DNA of 64,000 bases from Streptomyces lincolnensis (lineage in GTDB: Bacteria > Actinomycetota > Actinomycetes > Streptomycetales > Streptomycetaceae), in assembly GCF_001685355.1 (NCBI RefSeq), contig NZ_CP016438.1:1488001-1552000 (forward strand). Reading direction: 5' to 3'. Position 1 is the stretch's first letter. Each line of letters starts with the position of its first letter. Under the pieces are notes generated by a model. The model did not search any database. It saw only the letters and a program-made list of their open reading frames with translations, and was not told the origin of the DNA. This document shows, in pieces, positions 59,706-64,000 of the stretch. A program made the translations under genes and the position numbers.

Positions 59706-60964
59706 ACGAGTACACGGATACAGAAACAGAACGGACATTCGCCGCGTTGCCGCCCGCGCAGGGGCGGGGCTTCGCGCAGACGTGGTGGGGCCGGGCCTGG
59801 CTGAAGGCCCTGGAGGACACGGCCCTGGACTCGGTGCAGGTGAAGGCGGGCCGCCGGCTCGCGCGCGCGGGAGCGGTCGGCGCGGTGTCCGTGCGGCCGG
59901 GACGGATCACGGCCGTGGTCCAGGACCGCGACGGCGCGGCGCACCGGGCCGACGTGCTGCTCGCGGAGCTGTCCGACGAGCAGTGGGACCGCTTCCTCGA
60001 CATGGCGGTGGAGCGGGCCGGGCACGTCGCGGCGCTGCTGGACCGTGACATGCCGCCGCACCTGGTCGAGGACGCGGCGGCGGCGGGCATCGACCTGCTG
60101 CCGGGCATGGGCGAACTGGAGCCGGAGTGCGACTGCGGCGCCTGGGACCACTGCGGGCACACGGCCGCCCTCTGCCACCAGGTGGCGCGCCTGCTGGACC
60201 AGGATCCCTTCGTCCTGCTGCTGATGCGGGGACGCGCCGAACGTCCCCTGCTGGACGCTCTCCAGGAGCGCAGCGCCACACCCGGGACGCCAACTGCCGA
60301 GCCCACGGGAGTGGACGCGGCCGAGGCCTACGCGGTCGGCGACATCCTGCCGCCGCTGCCCGCCCCCGCCGGGCTGCCCGAACGGCCGGGCGTACCGCCG
60401 TCCCTGGACACCGAGGCTCCGCCCGCGCCCGGCATCGACGCGGCCGCGCTGGAGTTCCTGGCCGCGCGCACCGCCGCGGAGGCGCACCGGCTGCTCGCCG
60501 ACGCCCTGCGGGCCGAAGCGGCGCCGGAGACGGAGTTGACGATGGCCCAGGACGCCGTCCGCCTGGCCGCGGGCGATCCCGAGGCGGCCGTGGCCGTCCG
60601 GCTCGCCGACGGCTCCGGGCGCGACCGGGAACAGCTCTCCCGGGCCGTGCGCGCGTGGCGGCTGGGCGGCGCCGCCGCGCTGGCGGTGTGCGAGGAGGAG
60701 TGGGCCGTCGAGGGCGAAACGCTCGCACGCGCGCGTGCCGCTCTGGACTCGGCCTGGGAGGAGGACGAACGGCCGACCCTGCGGGCGACGGCCAACCGGT
60801 GGACGGTCGTCGGCGCGCCGAGCCAGCTCCGCCTGGGACGGGACGGCCGCTGGTGGCCGTACCGGAAGGAACAGGGCCGCTGGACCCCGGCGGGCGGGGC
60901 GGCCCAGGATCCCGCGACGGCGCTCGCCTCCGTGGAGGCCTCCGGGACCGAAGAGGCCGTCTGA
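59702..60964 (+). CDS. SWIM zinc finger protein
   Basis: A 420-residue protein with a SWIM zinc finger C143-x-C145 ... C151-x-H153 ([12 protein letters not shown]). The N-terminal segment [19 protein letters not shown] is the usual leader of SWIM partners of SNF2 ATPases. SWIM fingers bind DNA or proteins. The remaining 250 residues are Ala/Arg-rich. Translationally coupled to the SNF2 gene; the pair is a conserved actinobacterial arrangement, perhaps in DNA repair or chromosome remodelling. Confidence 0.87.
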   Translation: MNEYTDTETERTFAALPPAQGRGFAQTWWGRAWLKALEDTALDSVQVKAGRRLARAGAVGAVSVRPGRITAVVQDRDGAAHRADVLLAELSDEQWDRFLDMAVERAGHVAALLDRDMPPHLVEDAAAAGIDLLPGMGELEPECDCGAWDHCGHTAALCHQVARLLDQDPFVLLLMRGRAERPLLDALQERSATPGTPTAEPTGVDAAEAYAVGDILPPLPAPAGLPERPGVPPSLDTEAPPAPGIDAAALEFLAARTAAEAHRLLADALRAEAAPETELTMAQDAVRLAAGDPEAAVAVRLADGSGRDREQLSRAVRAWRLGGAAALAVCEEEWAVEGETLARARAALDSAWEEDERPTLRATANRWTVVGAPSQLRLGRDGRWWPYRKEQGRWTPAGGAAQDPATALASVEASGTEEAV

Positions 60965-61082
60965 ACCGGCGAGTTCTGCTCGACGAGCGGTCGACGCCCC
61001 GCGTTCACCCGGCAGTCGTACGGCGTTCCGCGCGGGGCCCAAATCTGGCCGCTGTCACCGAACCCGCCCCTCAGGAGGCCCG

Positions 61083-62423
61083 ATGTCCCCGTCTGCCGGC
61101 GGTCGACGCCCCATCGCACGCATTGCCGCGGCGGGAGTGCCCCTCGCCGTGATCGCCGCCTTGATCACGGCGGTCCCCGCCGCGGGCACGCCCTCCGGGA
61201 AGGCGCACGTCGTGCGTACGGCGACGCTCGGTGACATCCCGCTCGGCGCGTTCAGCGACGCGCTGCTGCCGGGCACGGTGGGCGACGACCGGGGCGTGGA
61301 CCTCGGCGGCATCGGCAGCGACATCTACCCCGCGGGCCGCAAGGACGAGTTCTGGACGGTGACCGACCGCGGCCCCAACGGCCAGATCAAGGTGGACGGC
61401 AGCAAGCGCCGCACGTTCCCGGTGCCGGGATTCGATCCGGCGATCGTGAGGATCCGCGTGTCCGGCGACACGGTGAAGGTGCTGGACGCGATGGCGGTCA
61501 CCACCGCCTCCGGCAAGGCGGTCACCGGGCTGTCGAACCAGGCGGGGCGCGACGAGGCGCCGTACACGTACGACGCGACGACCCCACTGGCGTACAACCC
61601 GAACGGGCTGGACACCGAGGGCATCGTGCGCGCCGGGGACGGGAGTTTCTGGCTCGTCGACGAGTACGGGCCGAGCCTGGTCCACGTCTCCGCGCGCGGG
61701 AAGGTCCTCACGCGGTACGTGCCCAAGGGGCTCCACCTCAGTGGTGCGGACTACCCGGTGGTGGAGGCCCTACCGTCCGTCTACCTGCACCGGAAGATCA
61801 ACCGCGGTTTCGAGGGGCTCGCCCAACTGCCGGGCGGCGACCTGGTGATCGCTCTTCAGAGCCCGCTGTCGGTGCCGGACACGGACGCCGGTGAGGCCTC
61901 CCGGACCACGCGGCTGCTGCGCTTCTCGCCGAAGAAGAAGGCGGTCACCGCCGAGTACGCGTACCGCTTCGACCCGGTGGACGTGGTGGATCCGGGCGAG
62001 GACGACACCTCCGAGCTGAAGATCTCCTCCGTGGTCGCCGTGGGCGGTGACCGGCTGCTGGTCGAGGAGCGCACCGACAAGGCCGCGCGGCTCCAGCTCG
62101 TACGGCTGGACCGCACCGCGAACATTCTGGGCGGCCGCTGGGACGACGACACGACGTCTCCGTCGCTGGAACAGCTGGCGGACCCGGCGGCCTCGGGCGT
62201 ACCGGTGCTCGACAAGCGGCTCGTCGTCGATCTGGGGACGGTCGCCGGAGTGCCCGGGAAGATCGAGGGCGTCGCGCGCGTGGACCGTGACATGCTCGCC
62301 CTGATCAACGACAACGACTTCGGGATGACGGACGGCGCGGGCGCGTTCGACGCGCGGGGCCGGCTGGTCGACAGCGGGGTGGAGACGACGGTGACGTACG
62401 TGCGGCTGCCGCACGGCATCTGA
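61083..62423 (+). CDS. secreted esterase-like phytase-domain protein
   Basis: A 446-residue exported beta-propeller protein of the esterase-like activity of phytase family (PF13449). Signal peptide spans about 1-34 (RIAAAGVPLAVIAALITAVPAAG). Typical repeats include GVDLGGIGSDIYP, FWTVTDRGPNGQ, FWLVDEYGPSLVHVSARGKVL, EGLAQLPGGDLVIALQSPL and ALINDNDFG with calcium-type Asp clusters. Likely an extracellular phosphoesterase or esterase; substrate unknown. ATG 61083 after CAGGAGGCCCG. Confidence 0.85.
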   Translation: MSPSAGGRRPIARIAAAGVPLAVIAALITAVPAAGTPSGKAHVVRTATLGDIPLGAFSDALLPGTVGDDRGVDLGGIGSDIYPAGRKDEFWTVTDRGPNGQIKVDGSKRRTFPVPGFDPAIVRIRVSGDTVKVLDAMAVTTASGKAVTGLSNQAGRDEAPYTYDATTPLAYNPNGLDTEGIVRAGDGSFWLVDEYGPSLVHVSARGKVLTRYVPKGLHLSGADYPVVEALPSVYLHRKINRGFEGLAQLPGGDLVIALQSPLSVPDTDAGEASRTTRLLRFSPKKKAVTAEYAYRFDPVDVVDPGEDDTSELKISSVVAVGGDRLLVEERTDKAARLQLVRLDRTANILGGRWDDDTTSPSLEQLADPAASGVPVLDKRLVVDLGTVAGVPGKIEGVARVDRDMLALINDNDFGMTDGAGAFDARGRLVDSGVETTVTYVRLPHGI

Positions 62424-62437
62424 CGCGGATCCGCGCC

Positions 62438-62467
62438 CAGGGCCCGTCCGGCGGACGACGGGCCCTG
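62438..62467. terminator. stem-loop between convergent genes
   Basis: CAGGGCCCGTC / GACGGGCCCTG, 11 bp with an 8-base loop, after the phytase-like gene and before the stop of the Pro-rich membrane protein on the other strand. Confidence 0.75.
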
Positions 62468-62491
62468 CGGCCGAGAAGGGTCCACCAGGAT

Positions 62492-62944
62492 CTAGGGGAA
62501 CACCTCTTCCGGCAGCGACGGGATCAGCGATTCGAGATCACTGGGCAGGTCGCTCGGGAATCCGCTCGGCAGCTCCGTGGGTAGCTGCGAGGGCAGCTCG
62601 CTGGGGAGTTCGGTCGGGAGGCTGAACGACGGCTTGGGAGAGCCGCTGCTGCTCTCGGGGGCCGGCTTGTCGTCGCGTGAGTCCTCGCTGCCCGATGCCA
62701 TCAGGACCACGACGCCGATCGCCACCGCGGCCACGATCACGGCCAGCAGGGCGAAGAGCGGGTTCCGGCGCCTTCTGGGACGGTCCGGGCCCGGATCGCC
62801 GACCGGGCTCATCGGCTGGGTCGGCGGCGTCCCGCCGTACGAGGTGCGCCCGTGGTCGTCGGGAGGTGGTCCGAAACCGCCGCTCTGAGGCGGCGTGTCA
62901 CCCGGTGGTCCGGGCGGCTGAGGGGGTACCGGCGGGATGCCCAT
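62492..62944 (-). CDS. Pro-rich membrane protein with LPxx repeat tail
   Basis: A 150-residue protein: Pro/Gly-rich cytosolic N terminus, one membrane helix (LFALLAVIVAAVAIGVVVLMAS, about 64-85), then a Ser-rich linker and an outside tail of L-P-(T/S)-x units (LPTELPSELPSQLPTELPSG...). No enzyme motif. The start is uncertain: ATG 62944 fits the Pro-rich segment, but the frame is open to 63055. Probably envelope associated. Confidence 0.65.
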   Translation of the reverse strand: MGIPPVPPQPPGPPGDTPPQSGGFGPPPDDHGRTSYGGTPPTQPMSPVGDPGPDRPRRRRNPLFALLAVIVAAVAIGVVVLMASGSEDSRDDKPAPESSSGSPKPSFSLPTELPSELPSQLPTELPSGFPSDLPSDLESLIPSLPEEVFP

Positions 62945-63103
62945 GCCGTCCAGAGTCGCCTCGAAGCGGTCAGGCCGCGACCCCCGCACGGGAGTTGATT
63001 CCGGCTCATGCCGTGGACCGCATGATTCCGGAACATTCCGTGCGAGGGCCGCCACAGGGCATCACTCACGAACCGCGCGAGGCGAGTGCACGCGCACGCG
63101 TGG

Positions 63104-64000
<897 letters not shown>

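Overview
The window is a high-GC actinobacterial chromosome segment, almost certainly Streptomyces or a very close relative. Evidence: strong G/C bias at third codon positions in nearly every gene, many GTG starts, ATGA/GTGA stop-start overlaps, a conservon (sensor kinase-Roadblock-DUF742-GTPase), XRE regulators with Streptomyces-type C-terminal domains, and TTA leucine codons so rare that I found only one in a coding frame. I see no tRNA, rRNA, CRISPR array, insertion sequence, integrase or attachment site. It reads as a chromosomal core/accessory mosaic rather than one island.

Layout. 1-6.6 kb: a KDG-type sugar kinase, a DUF427 protein, an unrecognised protein followed by a MoxR AAA ATPase and a VWA/HExxH metallopeptidase-like protein, then a truncated Ser/Thr kinase remnant. 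6.6-10.1 kb: amidohydrolase, class V aminotransferase with a 30-bp repeat in its upstream region, secreted trypsin-like protease. 10.1-15.3 kb: an Lrp-type regulator divergent from a tight operon of Nramp-related transporter, amidase and DadA-like oxidoreductase, plausibly an amide/D-amino-acid uptake and catabolism unit. 15.4-24.4 kb: a DUF574 methyltransferase, two XRE regulators, an alpha/beta hydrolase, a flavin monooxygenase, a ferredoxin-CDGSH protein with a GNAT enzyme behind a clear housekeeping promoter, a stomatin/NfeD membrane pair, an HSL-type esterase and a YjbQ protein.

24.5-28.7 kb: a sulfonate/nitrate-type ABC uptake operon (permease, ATPase, lipoprotein) followed by a flavin monooxygenase. 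It is preceded by a promoter that places the transcription start at the ATG of a 27-residue Cys-ending leader peptide, then by a long structured leader whose ribosome binding site can be paired away. This looks like a cysteine-sensing translational attenuator and is the most interesting regulatory object in the window.

28.7-40.0 kb: an MltG-like protein, a multidrug-type ABC exporter divergent from its MarR regulator with ATTGT/ACAAT operators between them, a C4-dicarboxylate symporter, a secreted PNGase A-like protein, an L,D-transpeptidase lipoprotein, and a two-gene ABC exporter whose two nucleotide-binding domains are degenerate in complementary ways. 40.0-40.7 kb is gene-free. 40.7-46.8 kb: DUF5709, zinc-independent ribosomal protein L31, a YdjM-like membrane protein, a Ski2-like helicase, acyl-CoA thioesterase II and an uncharacterised protein. 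47-53 kb: an extra Roadblock paralogue, an F420/PNPOx protein, a complete conservon (cvnA-B-C-D) and an MHYT sensor. 53-64 kb: a small methyltransferase, unknown proteins, a fatty acid desaturase carrying a TTA codon (probable bldA control), a translationally coupled SNF2-SWIM pair, a secreted phytase-esterase-like protein, a Pro-rich membrane protein and the 3' part of xylA running off the right edge.
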